Shown here in pieces: positions 6,978-15,094 of a stretch of 64,000 bases of DNA. Source of the DNA: CAIOYC01 sp038327995 (lineage in GTDB: Bacteria; Pseudomonadota; Alphaproteobacteria; Caulobacterales; Caulobacteraceae); assembly GCA_038327995.1 (NCBI GenBank), contig JBBQLP010000006.1:1-64000 (forward strand), given 5' to 3'. A program made the translations under genes and the position numbers. Numbering within the stretch: position 1 is the stretch's first letter; each line of letters opens with the position of its first letter. The notes under the pieces are model-generated. The model had not been told where the DNA came from and did not search any database. It was given only the letters and a program-made list of their open reading frames with translations.

Positions 6978-9239
6978 ATGGCGGATCGGGTGCTGACCGT
7001 GCGGGGACCGCGCAGTCTGCTTCGCCAGATTCGCGAGGCCATGGCTGGCGGCGGCCCGGCGCAGGCCAAGCTCGATATGGTGGTGCGCATCATCGCCCAG
7101 TCGATGGTGGCGGAGGTCTGCTCGATCTATCTGCGTCGTGCATCCGGCGACCTTGAACTCTTCGCCACCCAGGGTCTGAAGGCCGAGGCCGTTCACGTCA
7201 CCCGCCTGAAATCGGGCGAGGGGCTGGTGTCGGAGATCGTGCGGTTGGGCCGGCCCCTGAACCTCACCGACGCCCCGCTGCATCCGTCCTTCTCCTACCG
7301 GCCGGAAACAGGCGAGGACCCATTCCACGCCTTCCTCGGCGTGCCGTTGCTGCGAGGCGGGCGGCCCATCGGGGCGTTGGTGGTTCAGAACCGCACCTCC
7401 CGCGTCTATGGCGAGGACGAGGTCGAGGATATCCAGACCATCGCCATGGTGCTGGCCGAAATGGTCGCCTCAGGCGAACTCGTTGGCCAGGACGAGCTTA
7501 AGGACGTGGAACTGGCGCCCCACCGCCCTGAGCGGATGAAGGGGATGCGCTTCGCCGAGGGGCTGGCCTTCGGTGTGGCGGTGCTGCACGAGCCGCCGGT
7601 GGCGCCGGGCAAGCTTCTGTCGGACGACAGCGCGAAGGAGGAGGAGCGCCTGCGCACCTCCACCGAAGCCCTGCGTCAACAGATCGACGAGATGCTGGAC
7701 GGGCATCAACTGGTGGGCCAGCCGTTCGAGGTTCTGGAAACCTACCGGATGTTCGCCCACGACCGGGGCTGGAACCGCTCGCTTGAAGAGGCTGTGCGCT
7801 CCGGCCTAACGGCGGAGGCGGCGGTGGAGCGGGTGCGTTCCGAGCACCGGGCGCGGCTGTCCAAGGCCCGCGATCCGTACCTGCGCGAACGCCTGCACGA
7901 CCTGGAAGACCTCGCCGATCGGCTCTTGCGGGTGCTGGCGGGCGAGGCGCCCGGCCATCGCATCATCCCGGACGACACCATTCTGATCGCCCGCAATCTC
8001 GGCCCTGCCGACCTTCTGGAATACGACCGCACCAAGCTTCGGGGGCTGTTGCTCGAAGAGGGCTCGCAGACCAGCCACGCCTCCATCGTGGCCCGCGCGC
8101 TGGGCATTCCGTGCGTGGGGCGGCTGAACCGGCTGCGCGACCGGATTTCCGAAGGCGATATGGTGATCGTCGACGCCGAGCAGGGCGAGGCCTTCCTGCG
8201 TCCCCGGACCGACGTGATCGAAAGCTTCCGCGCCAGAGCCGCAGTACGCGCCCAGCGCCGGGCCGAATTCGTCCTCCTGAAAGACACCCCGGCCGTCACG
8301 CGCGACGGAACCAAGATCACCCTTCTGATGAACGCGGGCCTCGCCGTCGATCTCGACAACCTTGCGGAGACGGGCGCCGAGGGCATCGGTCTGTTCCGCA
8401 CCGAGTTCCAGTTCATGGTCGCCGACCAGATGCCGCGTGTGGGGGCGCAGACCGCTCTTTATTCCCGCGTCCTGGAAGCGGCGGACGGCAAGCCGGTGAT
8501 CTTCCGCACCCTGGATCTCGGCGGCGACAAAGTGCTGCCATATCTGAAGGCCGAGCGGGAGGAGAACCCCGCGCTGGGTTGGCGGGCGGTGCGGATGGGG
8601 CTGGACCGGCCCGCACTCCTGAGACTCCAGCTTCGCGCGCTGATCGCCGCCTCGAGGGGACGGGAGCTGATGATCATGTTCCCGCTAGTGGCGACGGTGG
8701 ACGAGTTCCGCGCCGCCAGGGCCTTCGTTGATCAGGAGATCGACTGGGCCCGTCGCCGGGGTCGCCCGGTTCCCGCCTCCCTGCGCGTCGGGGCGATGAT
8801 CGAGGCGCCCTCGCTGATCTTCGCCCTGGACGGACTTCTGCCGCTGACCGACTTCGTCTCGGTGGGCACCAACGATCTGATGCAGTATCTTTTTGCGGCG
8901 GACAGAGGCAATCCGCGCGTCTCGGATCGCTACGACGCGCTTTCGCCCCCTGCGCTCAGGGCGCTCAAAACCATCTGCGATCAGGGACGCGAGAGCGGCA
9001 CGCCGGTGTCCGTATGCGGAGAAATCGCCGGAAGGCCCCTTGAAGCCTTCGCCCTGATTGCGCTTGGCTTTGACCGCCTCTCCATGCCTCCGGCGGGCAT
9101 CGGGCCGGTCAAGAAAATGGTGTTGTCCACAGACTTGGAAGCAGCTAAACGCGGCGTGGCCGCGCTTTTGAAAGGGAGTGCGGGATCGATCCGAAACGAG
9201 ATTGAAACCCTCGCCCGTAAACTAAATGTCGCACTTTAG
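6978..9239 (+). CDS. ptsP: Phosphoenolpyruvate-protein phosphotransferase PtsP (EI-Ntr)
   Basis: Enzyme I of the nitrogen PTS, which takes phosphate from phosphoenolpyruvate and passes it through NPr to EIIA-Ntr to signal nitrogen and carbon status. It has 753 residues from the ATG at 6978, which has a strong AAGGAG at 6967-6972. Domain order: N-terminal GAF sensor (about residues 20-165), PEP-utiliser N-terminal region, the mobile domain with phosphohistidine His367 (SQTSHASIVARALG), and the C-terminal TIM barrel with the VGTNDLMQY and VSVCGEIAG motifs. Alphaproteobacterial EI-Ntr commonly senses glutamine through the GAF domain. lysC, usually adjacent in relatives, lies about 10 kb downstream here. 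Confidence 0.96.
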   Translation: MADRVLTVRGPRSLLRQIREAMAGGGPAQAKLDMVVRIIAQSMVAEVCSIYLRRASGDLELFATQGLKAEAVHVTRLKSGEGLVSEIVRLGRPLNLTDAPLHPSFSYRPETGEDPFHAFLGVPLLRGGRPIGALVVQNRTSRVYGEDEVEDIQTIAMVLAEMVASGELVGQDELKDVELAPHRPERMKGMRFAEGLAFGVAVLHEPPVAPGKLLSDDSAKEEERLRTSTEALRQQIDEMLDGHQLVGQPFEVLETYRMFAHDRGWNRSLEEAVRSGLTAEAAVERVRSEHRARLSKARDPYLRERLHDLEDLADRLLRVLAGEAPGHRIIPDDTILIARNLGPADLLEYDRTKLRGLLLEEGSQTSHASIVARALGIPCVGRLNRLRDRISEGDMVIVDAEQGEAFLRPRTDVIESFRARAAVRAQRRAEFVLLKDTPAVTRDGTKITLLMNAGLAVDLDNLAETGAEGIGLFRTEFQFMVADQMPRVGAQTALYSRVLEAADGKPVIFRTLDLGGDKVLPYLKAEREENPALGWRAVRMGLDRPALLRLQLRALIAASRGRELMIMFPLVATVDEFRAARAFVDQEIDWARRRGRPVPASLRVGAMIEAPSLIFALDGLLPLTDFVSVGTNDLMQYLFAADRGNPRVSDRYDALSPPALRALKTICDQGRESGTPVSVCGEIAGRPLEAFALIALGFDRLSMPPAGIGPVKKMVLSTDLEAAKRGVAALLKGSAGSIRNEIETLARKLNVAL

Positions 9240-9265
9240 AGCGTTGGTTTCTTAAGGCTTTGCTG

Positions 9266-9274
9266 TTATCCACA
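9266..9274 (+). promoter_or_regulatory. Perfect DnaA box (TTATCCACA)
   Basis: TTATCCACA matches the DnaA-box consensus exactly and lies 83 bases upstream of the HTH gene start at 9357, in the only intergenic space after ptsP. In Caulobacter DnaA also acts as a transcription factor, so a regulatory role is plausible; a chance occurrence remains possible. Confidence 0.45.
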
Positions 9275-9356
9275 AGGCGACGAAAGTCGGCGTCGACAAG
9301 CGGTCTCGATCGGGGTTCGCAGGCGATCAGGCAAACGGAACAGGGGGGCGACGGGT

Positions 9357-10337
9357 ATGGCGCCTTTGGACACTGGATCAGTGATGAATATGCGTCTGGT
9401 CGACCCGCTGGGTGAGCGGTTTGGACCCTCGCCCGCCGATTTCGAGAGCATCGGCTCCTATCTGCGCGCCGTGCGCGAACACAAGCTGTTGTCTATCGCC
9501 CAGGTCGCCAACACCACCCGTATACATCGCGACTTTCTGCGCGGCATCGAAGAGGGTGATCGCTCGGCCCTGCCGTCGCGGCCTTTCGCCATCGGTTATG
9601 TGCGCGCCTACGCTCAGATGCTCGGCATCGACGGGGACGCCGCCGCCAGCCGCTTCAAGTCCGAAACCCCTGATCTGAGCGAGCCGCTGCGCAACCCGGT
9701 CGGTGTGCAACACGACAAGCCCAAGCGCAGCCCGCTGATTTTCGCCTGCATCGGTCTGGTGGTTTCTGGCGTGGTGCTCTGGAACGTGGTCCAGCGGACC
9801 ATGATGCAGGAAGAGCGCGCCATGCCCGCCATGCCTGCCGCCGTCGATGCCTCTTCGGCGCCTGCACCTGCCGCCGGACCGATCACACTCGGCGTCGCGA
9901 CCCCCGCGCCTGCGGAGCAGAACCTGCCCGTTCCCTACCGCACCCCCGGCATCGACGGCCCCGCCGCCGCTGCTACTGCGATCAATCCCGCCAGGCCCGC
10001 CACCGCTGCGGTCGCAGTTCAAGCCAGCGTGTTCACCGCCCCGATTACTTTCCAGGCCAAGGGCGCCGTCTTCGGTGCGCCCGCAACCTCACCCGCCGCT
10101 GTAGTGCTTCAGTCGCACAAGGCCGCCAGCCTGATCGTGCGCGGACCCAGTGGCGCGGTCTATTTCGCCCGCCAGCTCGCCGTCGGAGAGGCCTATCGCG
10201 CGCCGCTCGGCCAGGGCCTTAGCGCCGAAGTCAGCGATCCCTCCTCGTTTGACCTCTACGTCGCCGGCGAAAGCAAGGGCGTGCTGGTCTCCCAGCAAAC
10301 CGCGCTCGACAAACTGGTGGCGCGGGCGAAGACCTGA
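9357..10337 (+). CDS. RodZ-like helix-turn-helix membrane protein
   Basis: Protein of 326 residues with RodZ architecture: a cytoplasmic HTH_25/Cro-type domain (about residues 30-100, including SIGSYLRAVREHK and the PSRPFAIGYVRAYA segment), a single transmembrane helix (about residues 124-142), a long Ala/Pro-rich linker and a C-terminal DUF4115-like beta domain (about residues 235-320). RodZ links MreB filaments to the cell-wall elongation machinery. Whether this is the true RodZ or a paralog cannot be decided from sequence. The ATG at 9357 follows a GGGGGG stretch; a second in-frame ATG at 9384 is possible. A DnaA box lies upstream. Confidence 0.75.
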   Translation: MAPLDTGSVMNMRLVDPLGERFGPSPADFESIGSYLRAVREHKLLSIAQVANTTRIHRDFLRGIEEGDRSALPSRPFAIGYVRAYAQMLGIDGDAAASRFKSETPDLSEPLRNPVGVQHDKPKRSPLIFACIGLVVSGVVLWNVVQRTMMQEERAMPAMPAAVDASSAPAPAAGPITLGVATPAPAEQNLPVPYRTPGIDGPAAAATAINPARPATAAVAVQASVFTAPITFQAKGAVFGAPATSPAAVVLQSHKAASLIVRGPSGAVYFARQLAVGEAYRAPLGQGLSAEVSDPSSFDLYVAGESKGVLVSQQTALDKLVARAKT

Positions 10338-10354
10338 TTTCCAGACGAGCCGTT

Positions 10355-10376
10355 AAGGTGACGCCAGCGTCACCTT
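10355..10376. terminator. Perfect 9-bp inverted repeat after the RodZ-like gene
   Basis: AAGGTGACG (10355-10363) and its exact reverse complement CGTCACCTT (10368-10376) are separated by four bases, 17 bases beyond the stop at 10337. It would fold into a tight hairpin, but no T-run follows, so it is either an atypical terminator or an operator for the gene at 10435. Confidence 0.5.
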
Positions 10377-10434
10377 GCAAAGCGCCCTGAAAGCCTGCTT
10401 ACCTCCGCGCCTCAAAGCCACATCGGAGGAAACC

Positions 10435-10734
10435 ATGGCTGGTATCGACGGAACCTGGAACATCGCGGTCAACTCGCCCATGGGCAAGCAGGAGAGCAAG
10501 GTCACCCTGCAATCCGACGGCTCGACCCTGACCGGCACGGGCGAAGCACAGGGCCAATCCCAGCCCATCGCCAACGGCAAGATCGAAGGCGACAAGGCCA
10601 CGTGGTCTGCCTCCATCACCACGCCCTTCCCCATGACGCTTGAGTTCGACGGCAAGCTCGAGGGCGACACCCTGAACGGCAACGTCAAGGCCGGCGCGTT
10701 CGGCTCATTCCCGTTCACGGGCTCGCGCGGTTAA
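10435..10734 (+). CDS. Small conserved protein of unknown function
   Basis: A 99-residue soluble protein beginning MAGIDGTWNIAVNSPMG. It is rich in short alternating beta-like segments with repeated Gly/Asp turns (SDGSTLTGTG, GDKATWSA, LEGDTLNGNVKAG), which suggests a small beta-barrel or lipocalin-like fold; no catalytic motif is visible. The ATG at 10435 has a very good GGAGGA at 10425-10430, so the longer frame from 10375 is rejected. No signal peptide. It stands alone between two hairpin elements and is probably a monocistronic gene. I do not recognise a function. Confidence 0.75.
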   Translation: MAGIDGTWNIAVNSPMGKQESKVTLQSDGSTLTGTGEAQGQSQPIANGKIEGDKATWSASITTPFPMTLEFDGKLEGDTLNGNVKAGAFGSFPFTGSRG

Positions 10735-10741
10735 ATTCGCC

Positions 10742-10767
10742 ACTCTCCCTCCCCTTTACGGGGAGGG
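10742..10767. repeat. Short palindromic CTCTCCC-type intergenic repeat
   Basis: ACTCTCCC followed by the stem CCCTCCCC (10747-10754), a five-base loop and GGGGAGGG (10760-10767). It belongs to the same family as the larger element at 12915-13050 and may also terminate the preceding gene. Confidence 0.6.
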
Positions 10768-10832
10768 ATGCTTGGGCGCGCGGCGTGTCTCGGCGCCGAG
10801 GTCCCTCGTCCGAGCAGTCTCTCGAAAACCGT

Positions 10833-10862
10833 TTGCACTTTCATTTGCTTTGATATACAAAG
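10833..10862 (+). promoter_or_regulatory. Candidate promoter with CTTTG-N5-CAAAG operator upstream of the DUF2141 gene
   Basis: TTGCAC at 10833-10838 and TATACA at 10854-10859 form a weak -35/-10 pair (15-base spacing). The -10 is embedded in the dyad CTTTGATATACAAAG (10848-10862). The AT-rich block stands out sharply from its surroundings. A repressor covering the -10 is inferred; the regulator is unknown. Confidence 0.4.
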
Positions 10863-10897
10863 TTCTCTGTCGCCAATGAGGCGTCGGGAGCAAATCT

Positions 10898-11317
10898 ATG
10901 AAAATATTAGCAATCGCCGCCTTTATTGCGGCCACGGTCGCGTCCGGCGCCGCCAACGCCGCCGTGATTCATCTGACGCTGGACGGGGTTCAGCCCAAGG
11001 GCGGAAAGGTGCTGGTGGCGGTTCAGGCTCGCGATCAGTTCATGCAACGCGCCTACACCGGCGGGGCGGCGCTGGATGGATCCGCCTCTGGGCGGCTGAC
11101 CACCGACATCACTGTGCCAGACGGCGACTACGCCATCAGCGTCCTGCATGACGCCAATGGCGACGGTCAGATGGCCATGGACGCCTCGGGTCGCCCCGCC
11201 GAAGGCTGGTCCACCGTCAACGCCGCCAGCCTGCGCGCCGCCCCGACCTTCGAGCAGGTTAAGGTGCACGTCGCCGGAGACATGGCTGTCAACGAGACGA
11301 TGATCTATCCGCGCTAA
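10898..11317 (+). CDS. DUF2141 domain exported protein
   Basis: A 139-residue secreted protein. Residues 1-21 form a clear signal peptide (MKILAIAAFIAATVASGAANA). The mature part shows the DUF2141 pattern: GGKVLVAV near the start and the Y-A-I-S-V-LHDANGDGQM segment with a calcium-like DxNxDG loop around residues 86-95. Family members are periplasmic or outer-surface proteins of unknown function. The start is supported by GGGAG about nine bases upstream. An AT-rich palindromic site covers the likely promoter, so expression is probably switched by a dedicated repressor. No partner gene is adjacent. Confidence 0.82.
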   Translation: MKILAIAAFIAATVASGAANAAVIHLTLDGVQPKGGKVLVAVQARDQFMQRAYTGGAALDGSASGRLTTDITVPDGDYAISVLHDANGDGQMAMDASGRPAEGWSTVNAASLRAAPTFEQVKVHVAGDMAVNETMIYPR

Positions 11318-11320
11318 GCG

Positions 11321-11788
11321 CTACCAATAGCCCTTCATGAGCTCTGCGGCCCAGTCGGGTTCGCGGAGCTCTCCGCGCGGCAGAAAGCCCTTCATCACGG
11401 GTTTCAGGTCCAGCACAGGCGTGCCGTTTATGGCGTCTAGCCCGCGCACTTTCACGCTCAGACCTTCCACCGAAACGATCTCGCACACGGTCACGCCGAT
11501 CCGGTTGGGACGTCCCTTGCCGCGTTGGGCGAAGATGCCGACCAGTGGCCAGTCCATCCGCCCCCGAGGTCGCCGCGCGCCGGTGTTGATCTCGCTCAGT
11601 GGCGCGGCGTGGAAATGGAAGATCACTTCGACGTGCGAAAACGCGTCAAGCGCGGCAAGGGCGTCGGGCCTGAACTGGTCCGGGTCGAGCGCGATTACCG
11701 CCTCAACCTGACCCCAGTCGTCGTCGATGGGTTGGCTGCGTCCGCCGACCACCGTGCCGATGGCCGTCATGGCGATGGATTCGGACAT
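11321..11788 (-). CDS. trmO: TrmO-family tRNA (N6-threonylcarbamoyladenosine37-N6) methyltransferase
   Basis: A 155-residue single-domain protein of the TrmO/TsaA (YaeB) beta-barrel family, which uses S-adenosylmethionine to methylate t6A at position 37 of certain tRNAs. Recognisable parts are the N-terminal IGTVVGG strand, FSHVEVIFHFH, the ARRPRGRMDWPLVGIFAQRGKGRPNRIGVT core with the conserved R-P-N-R-I-G segment, and GLDAINGTPVLDLKP. The start chosen is the ATG at 11788, preceded on the minus strand by AGGAG; the longer frame would overlap prfA. It is divergent from prfA with 40 bases between them. Some family members act on other substrates, so the exact tRNA target is inferred. Confidence 0.82.
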   Translation of the reverse strand: MSESIAMTAIGTVVGGRSQPIDDDWGQVEAVIALDPDQFRPDALAALDAFSHVEVIFHFHAAPLSEINTGARRPRGRMDWPLVGIFAQRGKGRPNRIGVTVCEIVSVEGLSVKVRGLDAINGTPVLDLKPVMKGFLPRGELREPDWAAELMKGYW

Positions 11789-11828
11789 AACTTGCGCCTC
11801 TCCTGATGGCGCTCTAGCTACAGCCGCC

Positions 11829-12905
11829 ATGCAGTTGCCTCAAGCCAGACTAGACCAGGTGCTCGACCGCTTTCGCCAGGTGGAGGCGCGGATGAACGCC
11901 GCCAGCGACGGGACCGAGATCGTGCGCCTGTCCAAGGAATACGCCGAGCTGAAGCCGGTGGCCGACGCCGTGACCGCCGTCTCGCGCCTGCGCGCCGACG
12001 TGGCGGAGGCGCACGAGATGGCCGACGGCGCCGATCGCGACATGGCGGAGATGGCGCGGGACGAACTGGACGCCCTCAACGCTCGCTTGCCGGAGCTGGA
12101 ACACGCGGTGGCGCTGCTCCTCGCTCCCAAGGACAAGGACGAGAACGCCTCCGCCATCCTTGAGGTGCGCGCGGGCACCGGCGGCGACGAGGCGGCCCTG
12201 TTCGCAGGCGACCTGTTCCGCATGTACGAACGCTATGCGGCGCTGCACGGCTGGCGGGTGGAGGTGGACGACATCTCCGAGGGTGAAATGGGCGGGTTCA
12301 AGGAGATCACCGCCTCGATCACCGGCGACGGGGTGTTTGGACGGCTGAAGTTCGAGAGCGGGGTGCACCGGGTGCAGCGGGTGCCCGCCACCGAAACGCA
12401 AGGGCGCATCCACACCTCCGCCGCCACCGTCGCCGTGCTGCCAGAGGTCGAGGACGTGGAGATCGACATCAAGGATGAGGACATCCGCATCGATACCTAC
12501 CGCTCCAGTGGCGCGGGCGGTCAGCACGTGAACAAGACCGATAGCGCCGTGCGGATCACCCATCTGCCGACCGGCGTCGTCGTCACCTCCTCCGAAAAGT
12601 CCCAGCACCAGAACCGCGCCAAGGCGATGAAGAACCTGAAGGCCAAGCTCTACGATATGCAGCGTTCGGCTCTGGACGCGGAGCGCTCGCAGGCGCGGAA
12701 GGACCAAGTGGGCTCGGGCGACCGCTCCGAGCGTATCCGCACCTACAATTGGCCACAGGGCCGGGTGAGCGACCACCGCATCAACCTGACCCTCTATAAC
12801 CTCCCCAAGATCATCGAAGGCGAAGCGCTAGATGACCTGATCAACGCCCTGATCGCCGACGATCAGGCCGCAAGGCTGGCGCAGTTGGAGGAGAGTTTGG
12901 GGTGA
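11829..12905 (+). CDS. prfA: Peptide chain release factor 1
   Basis: RF1 terminates translation at UAA and UAG codons. The protein has 358 residues from the ATG at 11829. It carries the RF1-type codon-recognition tripeptide PAT (VQRVPATETQGRIHTSA) and the catalytic GGQ motif at residues 230-232 (GAGGQHVNKTDSAVRI). Upstream in-frame starts back to 11727 overlap the divergent trmO gene and are not supported. The Gln of GGQ is the substrate of PrmC, encoded about 3 kb downstream. In many alphaproteobacteria prfA and prmC are adjacent; here three unrelated genes lie between them. Confidence 0.97.
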   Translation: MQLPQARLDQVLDRFRQVEARMNAASDGTEIVRLSKEYAELKPVADAVTAVSRLRADVAEAHEMADGADRDMAEMARDELDALNARLPELEHAVALLLAPKDKDENASAILEVRAGTGGDEAALFAGDLFRMYERYAALHGWRVEVDDISEGEMGGFKEITASITGDGVFGRLKFESGVHRVQRVPATETQGRIHTSAATVAVLPEVEDVEIDIKDEDIRIDTYRSSGAGGQHVNKTDSAVRITHLPTGVVVTSSEKSQHQNRAKAMKNLKAKLYDMQRSALDAERSQARKDQVGSGDRSERIRTYNWPQGRVSDHRINLTLYNLPKIIEGEALDDLINALIADDQAARLAQLEESLG

Positions 12906-12914
12906 GCGTTTTTC

Positions 12915-13050
12915 ACTCTCCCGTCACGGGAGAGGGAGGGGTCCTAGCGAGCGCGCAGCGAGACTTGGGAGGGTGCTGGCGCGACGCTGGCTGACCCCCC
13001 GGCGCAGCACCCCCACCCCAACCCTCCCCCGTCAGAGGGGGAGGGAGAGT
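12915..13050. repeat. 136-bp composite palindromic intergenic element
   Basis: The element is bounded by exact terminal inverted repeats ACTCTCCC (12915-12922) and GGGAGAGT (13043-13050). Each end also folds by itself: CTCTCCCG/CGGGAGAG around 12916-12934, and CCCTCCCCC/GGGGGAGGG around 13022-13045. It carries no ORF. It resembles a REP/MITE-like element; shorter relatives occur at 10742 and, more degenerate, at 18003 and 60967. Confidence 0.65.
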
Positions 13051-13061
13051 CTGGCAAATCC

Positions 13062-13853
13062 GTGTATGTCAGAAGGCTGACTAATCTGATCGAGACTTTG
13101 AGGCCGCCCGTGACTCTTCACCACTACACCGCCCCCGCGCGCGACTTCATCCGGCGTTGGGCGCCGCCGGGGGTCAGGCCGCTGGTGGTCGTGCTGGTGG
13201 TCGCGGGGGTCGGCTTCTTCATCAACCTGACCAGCGAGATGCTGGAGGGAGAGACGAGCGGCGTCGACAAGGCGATCCTTCTGGCCCTGCGCACCCCCGG
13301 CCATCTGGCGACGCCCATCGGACCGCACTGGCTGTTGCAGTCGATGATCGACCTGTCGGCGCTGGGCGGTCCGACGGTGGTTTGGTTGTTTTCGGCGGTC
13401 GCGCTGGGGTTTCTGCTCCTGATCCGCCATTGGGCTGCGGCGGGGATATTTACGCTGGCCATCGGCGGGGCGTCGCTGCTGAACTTGGTGGTCAAGTTCG
13501 GCGTCAGCCGCGCCCGACCCGAAGTGGTGCCGCACCTGACCGAGGTGGCGAACGCCAGCTTTCCCAGCGGCCACGCCATGATATCCGCCGCCGTCTACAT
13601 GACGGTGGGCGCCCTTCTGGCCCAGACCCAGAAATCGATGCTGGCGAAGACCTATCTCCTGACCGTCTTCATAACCCTGGCGCTATTGATCGGGGTTAGT
13701 CGCCTCTATCTCGGGGTCCACTGGCCGTCGGACGTTCTGGCCGGGTGGCTGCTCGGGGGGGCGTGGGCGCTGGTGTTCTGGATCGTGTCGCGCCGGGTCG
13801 AGCAGGCGACGGGGCAGGGCCAGACCGCGGACGAGCCTCCGCCCACCGCCTGA
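13062..13853 (+). CDS. PAP2-family membrane phosphatase
   Basis: Polytopic inner-membrane lipid phosphatase of 263 residues, related to undecaprenyl-pyrophosphate and phosphatidic acid phosphatases. All three active-site motifs are present: KFGVSRARP (KX6RP), PSGHA and SRLYLGVHWPSD, with the catalytic histidines exposed at the periplasmic side. About six hydrophobic segments are visible. The GTG at 13062 is close to the end of the upstream repeat; a GTG at 13110 (MTLHHYTAP) is a good alternative start that would shorten it by 16 residues. The natural lipid substrate cannot be told from sequence. It converges on the yihY-like gene with only 12 bases between stops. Confidence 0.88.
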   Translation: MYVRRLTNLIETLRPPVTLHHYTAPARDFIRRWAPPGVRPLVVVLVVAGVGFFINLTSEMLEGETSGVDKAILLALRTPGHLATPIGPHWLLQSMIDLSALGGPTVVWLFSAVALGFLLLIRHWAAAGIFTLAIGGASLLNLVVKFGVSRARPEVVPHLTEVANASFPSGHAMISAAVYMTVGALLAQTQKSMLAKTYLLTVFITLALLIGVSRLYLGVHWPSDVLAGWLLGGAWALVFWIVSRRVEQATGQGQTADEPPPTA

Positions 13854-13865
13854 CCGCGCGCCGGA

Positions 13866-15035
13866 TCAGCCGTCTGTCGTCTTTCCCAGGGTGTCGGCCA
13901 TCTTCGCGCCGCGCACTCCCATCGGCTCGCTCGCCCCAGTGGTGGAATCTACCGCCGTCTGGTGTTCGATCTCGGCGTTCATCTCTGCGCCCGCCAGCAC
14001 CACGATGGTGGAGATCCAGATCCAGGTCATGAAACCGACCACCGCGCCCAGCGATCCGTAGGTGCGCTCATAGTGGCCGAAGTTGGCGACATACCAGGAG
14101 AACAGCATCGAAGCGATCAGCCACATCAGCGCGGCCGCCGTGCTGCCCCAACTGATCCAGCGCCAGCGGGCGCGTTCGCGCGAGGGGCCGTAGCGGTACA
14201 GGATCGCCAGCGCTCCCGCCGACACGGCGAACAGGGTGGGCCAGCGGGCGATGGCCAGAAGCTCTGGATTGATGCGACCCTCCCACCCCACAATGCGCAG
14301 CGCCGTGGGCGCCGCTACCAGGAGCCCCATGGTCGCCATCACGAACACCAGGCCGCCGATGGTGAAACCCAGGGAGGTGAGGTTCAGCCGCACGATCCCC
14401 CGCCGCTCTCGTTCCTCGTAGGCCACGTTCAATCCATTGAAGAGCGCCTTGATCGCACCGTTGGCGCTGAGCAGAGAGAAAAGCAGGCTGATGGCGAAAG
14501 CCCACCCCAGCGGCGCTCGCGCGCCCCCAGCCAGACGAATCATCTCACCGCCCACGAAGTTGACGGCGTCGCGGGGCAGCACGTTGGCCAGAAGCGCAAA
14601 CTGCTTCTCCGCCATGCCCACGTCCGCGAACAGGCCATAGAGCGACACGAAAGCCGCCAGCGCCGGGAAGATCGCCAGAAGGACAAAGAAGGTTACGCCC
14701 CCCGCCACCTGCGGAATCTGATCGGCGTTGAACTCGTTCCAGGTGCGCATGGCGATGTCGCGCCAACCGCGCGCCGGGATTTCGTGGGGAAACTGAGCGC
14801 CGCGACCTCGCCCGGGCTCATCGCGACTGGCGGACACCGGGCTTGTGGCGCGGGGCCAGAGCACAATGCCCAGCGCCAGCACGATCCAGCCGAGGAAGGA
14901 GATGCGCCCCTCCCAGCGGTTGACGGTTTCTATTGCTCCCGGAATGGATGCGCGCGGGCTGGGCGGTGTGCGCCCCCGCCTGTTTCCCCACCCCCGCGAA
15001 CGCCCAAGCTTCAGTCTCATGGATGGAGAAAGCAT
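13866..15035 (-). CDS. YihY/BrkB-family inner-membrane protein
   Basis: A 389-residue polytopic membrane protein. After a basic N-terminal tail and one early hydrophobic helix (about residues 45-62), the family core begins at TWNEFNADQIPQVAGGVTFF. Hallmarks include the PALAAFVSLYGLFAD segment, SLLFSLLSANGAIKALFNGLNVAYEE and the C-terminal helix FMTWIWISTIVVLAGAEMNAE. The family was once thought to be RNase BN, which is incorrect; its function remains unknown, with proposals of transport or virulence roles. The ATG at 15035 is used; an ATG at 15020 is possible. It is divergent from the MOSC gene. Confidence 0.88.
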   Translation of the reverse strand: MLSPSMRLKLGRSRGWGNRRGRTPPSPRASIPGAIETVNRWEGRISFLGWIVLALGIVLWPRATSPVSASRDEPGRGRGAQFPHEIPARGWRDIAMRTWNEFNADQIPQVAGGVTFFVLLAIFPALAAFVSLYGLFADVGMAEKQFALLANVLPRDAVNFVGGEMIRLAGGARAPLGWAFAISLLFSLLSANGAIKALFNGLNVAYEERERRGIVRLNLTSLGFTIGGLVFVMATMGLLVAAPTALRIVGWEGRINPELLAIARWPTLFAVSAGALAILYRYGPSRERARWRWISWGSTAAALMWLIASMLFSWYVANFGHYERTYGSLGAVVGFMTWIWISTIVVLAGAEMNAEIEHQTAVDSTTGASEPMGVRGAKMADTLGKTTDG

Positions 15036-15094
15036 AGGGGCGTGTCGCGTTCCCTGGCTTGCGCTCTGCGTCCGCTCCCGGCATTCAGGCGTCC

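Noticed and set aside
9123..9131. TTGTCCACA inside ptsP as a second DnaA box or origin component
   Set aside because: One mismatch from consensus within coding sequence; no AT-rich unwinding region or further cluster of boxes nearby, so no origin is supported.
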